Notes: generated by a model not told the origin, from the letters alone. DNA of 22,500 nt from Cryptomeria japonica (GCF_030272615.1 NW_026729298.1:12501-35000), one strand, 5' to 3'; positions 8,378-16,733 are shown, numbered from the stretch's first letter. Made by a program: numbers and translations.

Positions 8378-8392
8378 CCTCCCCTATATAAG
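8378..8392 (-). promoter_or_regulatory. Pol I-like spacer promoter 11
   Basis: The core is intact. The right flank is CTATTTGTCTGATTCTC. Confidence 0.5.
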
Positions 8393-8597
8393 CTATTTGT
8401 CTGATTCTCATACATGTGTAGCCTGCAACAACGATTAGGACATCCACCCCAACTTCTGAATTCGTCTGCGTTGACCGCACCAAAGGTGCACGCCTTGGTG
8501 CTCACCAAAATCCGACTTCCGACTTCTTCTGCTATGCGGGGTCTTTGAGGTTGGCGCAGTGCGCACAACCAGGGGAGTCAACCCACCGAATGCAACA

Positions 8598-8612
8598 CCT
8601 CCCCTATATAAG
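8598..8612 (-). promoter_or_regulatory. Pol I-like spacer promoter 12
   Basis: The core is intact. It lies 220 bp from copy 11 because of the extra palindromic segment between them. Confidence 0.5.
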
Positions 8613-8705
8613 CTATTTGTCTGATTCTCATACATGCGTAGACTGCAGCAATGATTAGGACATCCACCCCAACTTTTGACTTCTTAAACAAGACAGGGTC
8701 TTTGA

Positions 8706-8727
8706 AGTTGGTGCAGTGCACACAACC
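8706..8727. repeat. Promoter-linked stem with compensatory change
   Basis: AGTTG-GTGC-AGT-GCAC-A-CAACC keeps the fold seen in the other units, but the GCGC/GCGC helix is now GTGC/GCAC. Both sides changed so pairing is preserved. Confidence 0.7.
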
Positions 8728-8754
8728 AGGGGAGTCGACCCATCAAACGCAACA

Positions 8755-8770
8755 CCTCCCCTATATAAAG
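8755..8770 (-). promoter_or_regulatory. Pol I-like spacer promoter 13 (one-base variant)
   Basis: The plus strand reads CCTCCCCTATATAAAG, with one extra A compared with every other copy, so the minus strand is CTTTATATAGGGGAGG. This is the rightmost core, the most upstream in the minus sense. Confidence 0.45.
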
Positions 8771-8850
8771 CTATTTGTCCGATTCTCATACGTGTAGTCT
8801 GCAGCAGCGATTAGGACATCGACCCCAACTTCCGAATTCGTTTGCATTGA

Positions 8851-9030
8851 CCGCACCAAAGGTGCACGCCTTGGTGTGCACCCTGGAGTGCACTTTGGTG
8901 CTCACCTCGGTGCACACTTTGGTGTGCACCTCGGTGTGCACCAAAGGTGCGCACCTTGGAGCGCACCAAAGGTGTACACTTTGGAGCGCACCACATAGGG
9001 TCTTTGAGAGGTTGGCGCAGTGCGCACACC
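8851..9030. repeat. Palindromic GGTGNGCACC cluster and promoter-less relic unit
   Basis: From 8851 to about 8993 variants of GGTGTGCACC, GGTGCGCACC and GGAGCGCACC follow one another. At 8997-9030 GGGTCTTTGAGAGGTTGG and GCGCAGTGCGCACACC repeat the start of a 157/311-bp unit (motif and stem), but the sequence then runs into the G-rich minisatellite with no TATATAAG. I read this as a truncated promoter unit at the array edge. No gene is seen. Confidence 0.7.
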
Positions 9031-10222
9031 AAGGTGGGTGTTGAGGTGCGTGCCGAGGTGGGTGGGTGCTAGGGTGCGCTCCATGGTGGGTGCCAGGGTG
9101 GGTGCGTGCTAGGGTGGATTCCAAAGAGGGTCATAGGGTGGGTGCCAAGGTGGGTTGGTGATATAGTGGGTTCAAAGGTGGGTACTAGGGTGGGTTCCAA
9201 GGTGGGTCACAAGTTGGGTGCCAGGATGCGTGGGTGTTAGGTTGGGTGCCAAGGTGGGCTCCTGCGTGGGTGGGTGCTAGGGTGGGTTTCAAGGTGGACG
9301 CGAGGGCGGGTGCCAAGGTGGGTAACAAGTTGGGTGTTAGGATGGGTGAGTGCTAGAGTGGGTGCCAAGGTGGGTGGGTGCTAAGGTGGATGCCAAGGTG
9401 GTTCACAGGGTGGGTGGGTTCTAGGGTGAGTTCCAAGGTGGGTCACAGGTTCAGTGCTAGGGTGGGTGTCAAGGCGGGTGTCGAGGTGCCTGGGTGCTAG
9501 GGTGTGGATGCCAATGTGGGTCATAGGGTGGGTACTAGGGTGGGCTGCAATGTGGGTGCCAAGGTGGGTAACATGCTCGGTGGGTTCTAAATTGGGTGCC
9601 AGGGTGGGTGTGCACCCACCTTGCCCGAGGTGGGTGCCAAGGTGCCAGTGTGGGTGGGTGCTAAGGTGGATGCCAAGGTGGGTGAGAAGGTGGGTGATAG
9701 GTTGAGTGGTAGGATGGGTGGGTGCCAAGATGGGTCACAGGGTGGGTGCAAGGGTGGGTAGGTGCTAGGGTTGGTGTCAGGGTGGGTGGGTGCTAGGTTG
9801 GGTTCCAAGGTGGGTGCGAGGGTGAGTGTCAAGGTGGGTCACAGGTTAGGTGCTAGGATGGGTGAGTGCTAGGGTGCAAAGGTGCCAGGGTGGGTGCTAG
9901 GATGGGTCGATGCTAGGGTGAGTGGCAAGGTGGGTCCACAAGTGTCAAGGTGGGTGCCGAGGTGGGTGCCAAGTCGGCGACTGCTATGGTGGATGCCAAG
10001 GTGGGTCACGGGGTGGGTGCCAAGTTGCTAGGTTGGGTTCCAAGGTGGGTGCCAACGTGGGTGCTAGGGTGCGTGGGTTAAAGGGTGTGTCACAACGTGG
10101 GTGCCAGGATGGGTGCGCACCCACACTGGCCAAGACGGGTGCGGGTGCAAGGTTGGGTTCCAAGCCCGGTCACAGGCTGGGTGCTAGGATGGGTGGGTGC
10201 CAAGGTGGGCACCAGGGTGGGT
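9031..10222. repeat. Degenerate G-rich minisatellite (GGTGGGTGCCAAGGTGGG type)
   Basis: The whole stretch is variants of GGTGGGTGCYARGGTGGGT, with a loose period of about 18-30 bp. G is concentrated on the plus strand. A few C-rich inversions occur (TGCACCCACCTTGCCC near 9610, CACCCACACTGGCC near 10120, TGCACCCACCCTGGCC near 10222). Long open frames rich in Gly/Val/Trp or Thr/His/Pro come from the repeat and are not genes. It is distinct from plant telomere repeat (TTTAGGG). Confidence 0.9.
9526..9544 (+). other. G-quadruplex motif
   Basis: GGG-T-GGG-TACTA-GGG-T-GGG meets the four-tract rule with loops of 1, 5 and 1 nt. Similar clusters occur across 9031-10740, for example 10250-10281. Confidence 0.7.
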
Positions 10223-10740
10223 GCACCCACCCTGGCCAAGGTGGGTCACGGGGTGGGTCCTAGGGTGGGTAACGGGGTGGGTACTAAGGTGCGTGCCAAG
10301 GTGGGTCATAGGGTGGGTGCCAAGGTGGGCACCAGGGTGGGTGTGCACCAACCCTAGCCAGGGTAGGTCACGGGGTGGTTGTCGGGGTGGGCGTCAAGGA
10401 GCCAAGGTGGGTGGCAAGTAGCCAAGTTGCGTGCCAAGGTGGGTGTCGGGGTGGGTGCCAAGGATCCAAGGTGGGTGCCAAGGAACCAAGGTGGGTGTCT
10501 GGGTGGGTGCCGAGGTGGGAGCCAGGGTGGGTCCCAAGGTGAGTGCAAAGGTGGGTGCCAGGGTCAAGGTGAGTGCCAATGTGGGTTCCAAGGTGCCAGG
10601 GTCAGGGTGAGTGCCAATGTGGGTTCAAAGGTGCTAAGTTGGGTGCGAGGTTGGGTGCGAGGGTGGGTGGGTGCCAAGGTGTGCTAGGTGGAAGCCCGGG
10701 TGGGTCGGCATCCCATGGGTGTCGAGTTGGGTGCCTGATG
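10223..10740. repeat. G-rich minisatellite portion inside 5S unit, copy 1
   Basis: This continues the minisatellite at 9031-10222 and is the part included in the 7.9-kb duplication. It contains a dense G-tract run at 10250-10281. No gene is seen. Confidence 0.9.
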
Positions 10741-11090
10741 GGTGCTTCTTGTCAAGTTTTAGTCGTCGGGACTCATTTCGAGCCTTAGAGGTCGTTTCTT
10801 GTCCGGTTGCCCTGTCTTCGACCTGGGAACCCAATTTTGGTCCTCGGGTCCCATTTTTTTTTGTCTCGCATCCCACTTTTGGCCTGTGGCCTTTTCGGGG
10901 TCGATTCTCGTTTTGGGCATCAGAGCATGTTTCTTCTCCTAAAACCCAATATTTGTTTATTAAGTCTCGGAACACATTTTTGTTCTCGTGGACCCATCAT
11001 GGGTCTTGGAACGCATTTGTGGTCCTTGGGTCCCATTTTGCATCCCGAAACTTGTGTTTTGGTGCTTGATCCCTATTTTGGGTGCCCACC
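10741..11090. other. T-rich degenerate segment between minisatellite and 5S leader, copy 1
   Basis: The composition changes abruptly to T-rich sequence with loosely repeated CTCGGGTCCCATTTT, TCGCATCCCACTTTTGG, TCTCGGAACACATTTT, TTGGAACGCATTTG and GGGTCCCATTTTGC phrases about every 25-35 bp. It is a worn minisatellite of a different family. Overlapping open frames on both strands (about 100-160 codons) show no recognisable domain. Copy 2 is at 18656-19005. Confidence 0.6.
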
Positions 11091-11477
11091 TTGCACCAAG
11101 TGCGCACCCGGGGCAAACCGAGCGCCTTGGTGCACCGGGGCAAGATCGAGCGTGCACCCGAGGCGCCCCGAACATGCACCAAGGTGCACTCGGCCCACAT
11201 GTGAGCGCAGGTCGTTGCGCCCGAGGTGGTGTGTGGGCACCGCGTTGCAGACGGGACACTGCACGCACACGACGCCCCCTCCAGGTGCACGCACGTAGGC
11301 CGGGCCGGGTGCACACCCGACGCCCTAGCAAGGTGCGCGCACCCGGGCAGGGCTCACACTTGGCGAACGGGGCGCACTTCGCGAGGGAGGGTGTGCACCT
11401 CGACGGGGGTGGGTGGCCGGGGTGGATTCGCACGTGGGTCGCGGTTTGCTAAGTACACACTGCGACAAGCTCATAAC
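11091..11477. other. GC-rich spacer upstream of 5S, copy 1
   Basis: It is rich in GTGCGCACCC, GGTGCACGC and CCGAGGCGCCCCGA motifs related to the downstream array but not in regular register. Just before the gene are TAAGTACA at 11450-11457, where plant 5S genes usually have a TATATA-like element near -28, and a C at -1 (11477). No GC is found at the usual -12 position (11466-11467 is CA). No gene is seen. Confidence 0.6.
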
Positions 11478-11595
11478 GGGTGCGATCATACCAGCGTTAG
11501 TGCACCGGATCCCATCAGAACTCCGCAGTTAAGCGCGCTTGGGCCGGAGTAGTACTGGGATGGGTGACCTCCCGGGAAGTCCCGGTGTTGCACCC
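11478..11595 (+). rRNA. 5S: 5S ribosomal RNA gene, copy 1
   Basis: The product is the 5S rRNA of the large ribosomal subunit, made by RNA polymerase III. The gene begins GGGTGCGATCATACCAGCG and ends CCCGGTGTTGCACCC, 118 nt before the oligo-T run; the mature RNA probably keeps one or two terminal U, giving about 120 nt. The ends pair as the terminal helix (GGGTGC with GCACCC). Conserved plant 5S blocks are present: GCACCGGATCCCATCAGAAC, AGTTAAGCGCGCTTGG (A box, bases 50-65) and GGGATGGGTGACCTCC (C box, bases 80-95). Nothing breaks the gene. It lies on the plus strand, opposite to the proposed 35S direction. The copy at 19393 is identical. Confidence 0.98.
11527..11574 (+). promoter_or_regulatory. 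Internal control region of 5S copy 1
   Basis: The A box is AGTTAAGCGCGCTTGG (11527-11542), the intermediate region lies around CCGGAGTAGTACT, and the C box begins GGGATGGGTGACC (11557). In eukaryotes TFIIIA binds this region and recruits TFIIIC/TFIIIB. All elements look intact. Confidence 0.9.
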
Positions 11596-11608
11596 TTTTT
11601 TAGTTTTT
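11596..11608 (+). terminator. Pol III oligo-T terminator of 5S copy 1
   Basis: T6 (11596-11601), AG, then T5 (11604-11608) follow the gene directly: a standard Pol III stop with a back-up. Confidence 0.92.
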
Positions 11609-12035
11609 CGCCGGGCGTCGCAATGCTATTTGAATAAACCTTTTGCCCGTTTGCGTTCTCGTCGGGGCCGGGCCGGGCCGGGGTGCGCTGCCCGCACTAC
11701 CGCGCGCGCGGGGGGCGACACCGAGCGCGCACCCGAGGCGCCCCGAGCACACAGGCCACGGTGCAACCCGGGCGTTGTGCGCGCACCCCGGTGCGCCCGA
11801 GGTGCTGCGCGCGCACCCAGGTGAAATCGGTGTGCACCTCGGCCAGTGCGCGCTCGGTCGAGTCGCGCACGTTGGCCAAGGTGCACGGTGATGTTTCTTA
11901 CTCTAAGGTTCCGCACCAGACGCCCGGGACAGGTGAGCGAAGCTGGGCGGGGCCGGGTGCGCGGCCGGGGCAGGTGCACGCAGCTGGAGAGAGCTTTGGA
12001 GCACACTTCGGAGCGCACCAATGATGCGCTCCATT
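11609..12035. other. GC-rich spacer downstream of 5S, copy 1
   Basis: It is very GC-rich, including CCGGGCCGGGCCGGGG near 11668, a (CG)n tract (CGCGCGCGCG, 11701-11710) and GTGCGCGCACC palindromes. It also has non-repeat stretches such as GATGTTTCTTACTCTAAGG near 11890. No credible gene is seen. Confidence 0.6.
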
Positions 12036-12126
12036 CAAAAGTTTCCTGAAAAGGCAAAAAAAGTTGAGATTATAGAATTTCCCACTTGAGAGATTGTAAA
12101 AAAAAAAAATTTAAAATGAAGGAAAC
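12036..12126. repeat. A/T-rich block 1 (diverged form)
   Basis: AAAAGTTTCCTGAAAAGGC, AAAAAAAGTTGAGATTATAG, AATTTCCCACTTGAGAGATT and a run of 12 A occur in an otherwise GC-rich array. The order of motifs matches the later blocks (TTTCCAGAAAAGGC, A-run, GAGATTTTAAAATTTCC), so this is a diverged relative. Confidence 0.7.
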
Positions 12127-12766
12127 GCGGGTGCCAAGGTGTGCGCAGCCCAGCCCACCCTGGCGAAGGTGCACGCAAGGTGCGCACCCGAGGCAAACCG
12201 GACAATTAACCCAACTTTCGACTTCGCGCGCACCTTGGAGCGCACTTCGGAGCGCTCCTTGGTGCGCACCAATCTTGGGCACCTCGGAGTGCACCATGGC
12301 GCCCACCAAGGTGCGCACCCGGGGCAAACCGAGCTCCGACTTCGTGCGCACCTTGGAGCGCACGAAAGGTGCGCACCATGGCGCCCACCAAGGTGCGCAG
12401 CCCAGCCAAGGCGTGCGCATCAAGGTGCGCACCCTGGCGAAGGTGCGCACCCGGGGCAAACCGAGCTCCGACTTCGTGCGCACCTTGGAGCGCACAAAAG
12501 GTGCGCAACCCAGCCAAGGTGTGCGCACCCCGGTCAAACCGAGCTCCGAATCGTGCGCACCAGAGGTGCACGCCATCGTGCGCACCTTGGAGCACACTTC
12601 GGAGCCCTCCTTGGTGCGCGCCGATGTTGCGCACCTCGGAGCGCACCCGGGGAAAACAATGCAATTAACCCGACTTTCGACTTCGTGGGCACCTCGGAGC
12701 GCTCTCGGGTTCGCACCTCGGAGCACACCGAGGTGCGCACCTTTGATGCGCTGCCTTCACCAATTT
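12127..12766. repeat. Palindromic array, subfamily 1
   Basis: Units combine GGTGCGCACCCGGGGCAAAC, CGAGCTCCGACTTCGTGCGC and ACCTTGGAGCGCAC. They differ from the units further right, which have CGGGCTCCGACTTC, GTGCACGCCGCACC and GGAGCACAC. Long open frames on both strands exist because the units lack stop codons; they are not genes. Confidence 0.8.
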
Positions 12767-13505
12767 CCAGAAAAGGCAAGAAAACATTGAGAAGGTGTGC
12801 GCACCGAGGTGCCCACCCTGGCGAAGGTGCACGCGAGGTGCGCACCCGGGGCAAACCGGGCTCCGACTTCGTGCACGCCGCACCTTGGAGCACACTTCGG
12901 AGCGCTCCTTGGTGCGCACCAGGGCGCGCAACCCAGCCGAGGTGCCCACCCCGGCGAAGGTGCACGCGAGGTGCGCACCCGGGGCAAACCGGGCTCCGAC
13001 TTCGTGCACGCCATGGTGCCCACCGCGGCGAAGGTGCACGCGAGGTGCGCACCCGGGGCAAACCGGGCTCCGACTTCGTGCACGCCGCACCTTGGAGCAC
13101 ACTTCGGAGCGCTCCTTGGTGCGCACCATGGTGCCCACCAGGGCGCGCAACCCCGCCGAAGGTGCACGCGAGGTGCGCACCCGGGGCAAACCGGGCTCCG
13201 ACTTCGTGCACGCCGCACCTTGGAGCACACTTCGGAGCGCTCCTTGGTGCGCACCATGGTGCCCACCAGGGCGCGCAACCCCGCCGAAGGTGCACGCGAG
13301 GTGCGCACCCGGGGCAAACCGGGCTCCGACTTCGTGCACGCCATGGTGCGCACCGCGGCGAAGGTGCGCACCCGGGGCAAACCGGGCTCCGACTTCGTGC
13401 ACGCCGCACCTTGGAGCACACTTCGGAGCGCTCCTTGGTGCGCACCAGGGCGCGCAACCCAGCCGAGGTGCCCACCCCGGCGAAGGTGCACGCGAGGTGC
13501 GTACC
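12767..13505. repeat. Palindromic array, subfamily 2, proximal part
   Basis: It begins with a shortened A-rich block (AATTTCCAGAAAAGGCAAG, 12767-12790) that lacks the TTTTAAAATTTCCG part. Then follow near-identical units of CACGCGAGGTGCGCACCCGG, CGGGCTCCGACTTCGTGCAC, GCACCTTGGAGCACACTTCG and GCGCTCCTTGGTGCGCACC. Pairs of units of about 127 bp repeat almost unchanged (for example around 13150 and 13277). No gene is seen. Confidence 0.85.
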
Positions 13506-13800
13506 CGGGGCAAACCGGGCTCCGACTTCGTGCACGCCGCACCTTGGAGCACACTTCGGAGCGCTCCTTGGTGCGCACCATGGTGCCCACCAGGCCGCGC
13601 AACCCAGCCAAGGTGTGCGCACCAAGGTGCACGCGAGGTGCGCACCCGGGGCAAACCGGGGTCCGACTTCGTGCACGCCGCACCTTGGAGCACACATCGG
13701 GGCGCTCCCGGGTTCGCACCGGCGTTGCGCACCGTGGTGGGCACCTCGGAGCACACCAAGGTGGGCAGCGAGGTGCGCACCTTTGATGCGATGCCTTCAC

Positions 13801-13875
13801 TAATTTCCATAAAAGGCAAAAAAAAAACGAGATTTTAAAATTTCCGTTTTGAAAGATAGTGAGAAAAAGGGAATG
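13801..13875. repeat. A/T-rich block 3
   Basis: TAATTTCCATAAAAGGC, an A9 run, GAGATTTTAAAATTTCC, GTTTTGAAAGATAGTG, GAAAAAGGGAATG. This copy has lost the second arm of the stem seen in 14337-14368. Confidence 0.8.
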
Positions 13876-13991
13876 CTGGTGCCATCTTGAGCCCGCCCTG
13901 GTGCGCAGCCCAGCCAAGGTGTGCGCACCAAGGTGCCCACCCTGGCGAAGGTGCGCGCCCGGGCAATTAACCCAACTTCCAACTTCGCGCG

Positions 13992-14108
13992 CGCCAGGGT
14001 GGGAGCGCACCCAACAACCGGGCCTGGGAAGAGCCAATGCGAGAAACCCCACCAAACGCTCTGACAAAAAAAGAGGGGGCGCTCCAGTAACCCCGCTTCG
14101 GAGCGCAC
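13992..14108. repeat. Conserved CCAATGCGAGAAACCCC insert (long form)
   Basis: A segment unlike the palindromic units: CCAGGGTGGGAGCGCACCC, GAAGAGCCAATGCGAGAAAC, CCCACCAAACGCTCTGAC, A7, then GGCGCTCCAGTAACCCCGC. Further copies are at about 16357-16473 and 21906-22022. It occurs once per 495-bp sub-block. Function unknown. Confidence 0.75.
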
Positions 14109-14295
14109 CCTGGGCAAACCCAGCCAAGGTGCCCACCCCGGCCAAGGTGCAGGCGAGGTGCGCACCCGGGGCAAACCGGGCTCCGACAACGTGCACGCCG
14201 CACCTTGGAGCACACTTCGTAGCGCTCCCGGGTGCGCACCTCAGAGCACACCAAGGTGGGCAGCGAGGTGCGCACCTTTGATGCGCTGCCTTCAC

Positions 14296-14368
14296 TAATT
14301 TCCAGAAAAGGCAAAAAAAAAAGGAGATTTTAAAATTTCCGTTTTGAAAGATAGTGAAAAAAACGGAA
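14296..14368. repeat. A/T-rich block 4, with perfect hairpin
   Basis: It has TTTCCAGAAAAGGC, A10, GGAGATTTTAAAATTTCCG. The arms TTCCGTTTT (14337-14345) and AAAACGGAA (14360-14368) are perfect complements with a 14-nt loop. Read on the minus strand the hairpin is followed by ATTTTAAAATCTCC and a T10 run. Confidence 0.85.
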
Positions 14369-14472
14369 CGCGCGTGCCATCTTGAGCCCGCCCTGGTGCG
14401 CAGCCCAGGTAAGGTGCCCACCCTGGCAAAGGTGCGCACCCGGGCAATTAACCCTACTTCCGACTTCGTGCG

Positions 14473-14575
14473 CGCCAGGGTGGCAACCGGGCCTCGGAAG
14501 AGCCAATGCGAGAAACCCCACCAAACGCTCCGACAAAAAAAGAGGCGGCGCTCCAATAACCCCGCTTCGGAGCGC
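14473..14575. repeat. Conserved CCAATGCGAGAAACCCC insert (short form)
   Basis: The same element as 13992-14108 but 14 bp shorter near its start (GGTGGCAACCGGGCCTCGG) and with AGAGGCGGCGCTCCAATAAC at the end. Copies are at about 16837-16939 and 22387-22489. Confidence 0.75.
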
Positions 14576-14765
14576 AGCCGGGGCAAACCCAGCCAAGGTG
14601 CCCACCCCGACGAAGGTGCACGCGAGGTGCGCACCCGGGGCAAACCGGGCTCCGACAACGTGCACGCAGCACCTTGGAGCACACTTCGAAGCACTCCCGG
14701 GTGCCCACCGGCGTTGCGCACCGTGGTGGGCAGCGAGGTGCGCACCTTTGATGCGCTGCCTTCAC

Positions 14766-14838
14766 TAATTTCCAGAAAAAGGCAAAAAAAAATGAGATTT
14801 TAAAATTTCCGTTTTGAAAGATAGTGAAAAAAAAGGAA
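14766..14838. repeat. A/T-rich block 5
   Basis: Same motif order, with A9, TGAGATTTTAAAATTTCCG and GAAAAAAAAGGAACG. The CGG of the right stem arm is changed to AGG, so the hairpin is weakened. Confidence 0.8.
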
Positions 14839-15399
14839 CGCGGGTGCCATCTTGAGCCCGCCCTGGTGCGCAGCCCAGGCAAGGCATGCGCACCAAGGTG
14901 CCCACCCGAGGTGCACACCCGGGGCAAACCGGGCTCCGACTTCGTGCAGGCCGCACCTTGGAGCACACTTCGGAGCGCTCCTTGGTGCGCACCATGGTGC
15001 CCACCAGGGCGCGCAACCCAGCCAAGGTCTGCACACCAAGGTGCCCACCCCGGCGAAGGTGCACGCGAGGTGCGCACCCGGGGCAAACCGGGCTCCGACT
15101 TCGTGCACGCCATGGTGCCCACCGCGGCGAAGGTGCACGCGAGGTGCGCACCCGGGGCAAACCGGGCTCCGACTTCGTGCACGCCGCACCTTGGAGCACA
15201 CTTCGGAGCGCTCCTTGGTGCGCACCATGGTGCCCACCAGGGCGCGCAACCCAGCCAAGGTGTGCGCACCAAGGTGCACGCGAGGTGCGCACCCGGGGCA
15301 AACCGGGGTCCGACTTCGTGCACGCCGCACCTTGGAGCACACATCGGAGCGCTCCCAGGTTCGCACCAGCGTTGCGCACCTTTGATGCGCTGCCTTCAC

Positions 15400-15472
15400 T
15401 AATTTCCAGAAAAGGCAAAAAAAAATGAGATTTTAAAATTTCCGTTCTGAAAGATAGTGAAAAAAACGGAAC
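15400..15472. repeat. A/T-rich block 6
   Basis: Same motif order. The left arm reads TTCCGTTCT and the right AAAACGGAA, giving one mismatch in the stem. Confidence 0.8.
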
Positions 15473-16165
15473 GCGGGTGCCATCTTGAGCCCTTCCTGGT
15501 GCGCACCCCAGGCAAGTTGTGCGCACCAAGGTGCCCACCCTGGCGGAGGTGCGCGCCCGGGGCAATCCGGGCTCCGACTTCGTGCACTGCATGGTGCCCA
15601 CCAAGGCGCGCAACCCAGCCAAGGTGCCCACCGCAGCGAAGGTGCACGCGAGGTGCGCACGCGAGGTGCACACCCGGGGCAAACCGGGCTCCGACTTCGT
15701 GCACGCCGCACCTTGGAGCACACTTCAGAGCGCTCCTTGGTGCGCACCAGGGCGCGCAACCCAGCCGAGGTGCCCACCCCGGTGAAGGTGCACGCGAGGT
15801 GCGCACCCGGGGCAAACCGGGCTCCGACTTCGTGCACGCCATGGTGCCCACCGCGGCGAAGGTGCGCACCCGGGGCAAACCGGGCTCCGACTTCGTGCAC
15901 GCCGCACCTTGGAGCACACTTCGGAGCGCTCCTTGGTGCGCACCATGGTGCCCACCAGGCCGCGCAACCCAGCCAAGGTGTGCGCACCAAGGTGCACGCG
16001 AGGTGCGCACCCGGGGCAAACCGGGGTCCGACTTCGTGCACGCCGCACCTTGGAGCACACATCGGGGCGCTCCCGGGTTCGCACCGGCGTTGCGCACCGT
16101 GGTGGGCACCTCGGAGCACACCAAGGTGGGCAGCGAGGTGCGCACCTTTGATGCGATGCCTTCAC

Positions 16166-16240
16166 TAATTTCCATAAAAGGCAAAAAAAAAACGAGATTT
16201 TAAAATTTCCGTTTTGAAAGATAGTGAGAAAAAGGGAATG
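16166..16240. repeat. A/T-rich block 7
   Basis: The higher-order counterpart of block 3 (13801), offset 2365, with the same AAAAAGGGAATG variant. Confidence 0.8.
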
Positions 16241-16660
16241 CTGGTGCCATCTTGAGCCCGCCCTGGTGCGCAGCCCAGCCAAGGTTTGCGCACCAAGGTG
16301 CCCACCCTGGCGAAGGTGCGCGCCCGGGCAATTAACCCAACTTCCAACTTCGCGCGCGCCAGGGTGGGAGCGCACCCAACAACCGGGCCTGGGAAGAGCC
16401 AATGCGAGAAACCCCACCAAACTCTCTGACAAAAAAAGAGGGGGCGCTCCAGTAACCCCGCTTCGGAGCGCACCCTGGGCAAACCCAGCCAAGGTGCCCA
16501 CCCCGGCCAAGGTGCAGGCGAGGTGCGCACCCGGGGCAAACCGGGCTCCGACAACGTGCACGCCGCACCTTGGAGCACACTTCGTAGCGCTCCCGGGTGC
16601 GCACCTCAGAGCACACCAAGGTGGGCAGCGAGGTGCGCACCTTTGATGCGCTGCCTTCAC

Positions 16661-16733
16661 TAATTTCCAGAAAAGGCAAAAAAAAAAGGAGATTTTAAAA
16701 TTTCCGTTTTGAAAGATAGTGAAAAAAACGGAA
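16661..16733. repeat. A/T-rich block 8, with perfect hairpin
   Basis: The counterpart of block 4 (14296), with the same TTCCGTTTT / AAAACGGAA arms. Confidence 0.82.

Larger units (their letters stand above)
7827..8850 (-). repeat. 157-bp tandem units (one of 220 bp), each with a promoter-like core
   Basis: TATATAAG starts at 7914, 8071, 8228, 8385, 8605 and 8762, giving spacings of 157, 157, 157, 220 and 157 bp. Units carry GTCTTTGAGG, the short stem, GGGGAGTCGACCCATC, the core, CTATTTGTCTGATTCTC, CTGCAGGAGC-type sequence, and ACATCGACCCCAACTT. The 220-bp spacing is due to extra sequence at about 8470-8535 (CCGCACCAAAGGTGCACGCC). The units are shortened relatives of the 311-bp units. Confidence 0.9.
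13506..15870. repeat. Nested 2365-bp higher-order repeat, copy 1
   Basis: This matches 15871 onward at an offset of 2365 (2364 after a one-base deletion near 16779). It contains four A/T-rich blocks starting at 13801, 14296, 14766 and 15400, spaced 495, 470 and 634 bp, with 766 bp to the next. GC-rich palindromic units lie between them. No gene is seen; a 662-codon minus-strand open frame across it is a repeat artefact. Confidence 0.88.

Noticed and set aside
4636-8769. TATATAAG boxes as Pol II promoters for plus-strand genes
   Set aside because: No plausible coding region follows any of the 13 copies; the complementary reading fits the plant Pol I start consensus and the layout of an rDNA spacer better. 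Kept as an alternative only.
9031-10740. Telomeric or interstitial telomere repeat
   Set aside because: The unit is GGTGGGTGCCAAGG-like and not TTTAGGG or a simple variant of it; the period is irregular.
10671-11552. Overlapping 100-160-codon frames near the 5S gene
   Set aside because: The T-rich and GC-rich stretches are worn repeats; frames overlap on both strands, one runs into the 5S gene, and no domain is recognisable.
12757-14745. Long minus-strand open frame of 662 codons (and similar frames of 300-610 codons at 12139-13803, 12534-13754 and 20671-22500)
   Set aside because: The frames overlap on both strands and in several phases, consist only of translated repeat units rich in Arg/Ala/Cys/Pro/His, have no recognisable domain, and exist because the GC-rich units contain few stop codons.
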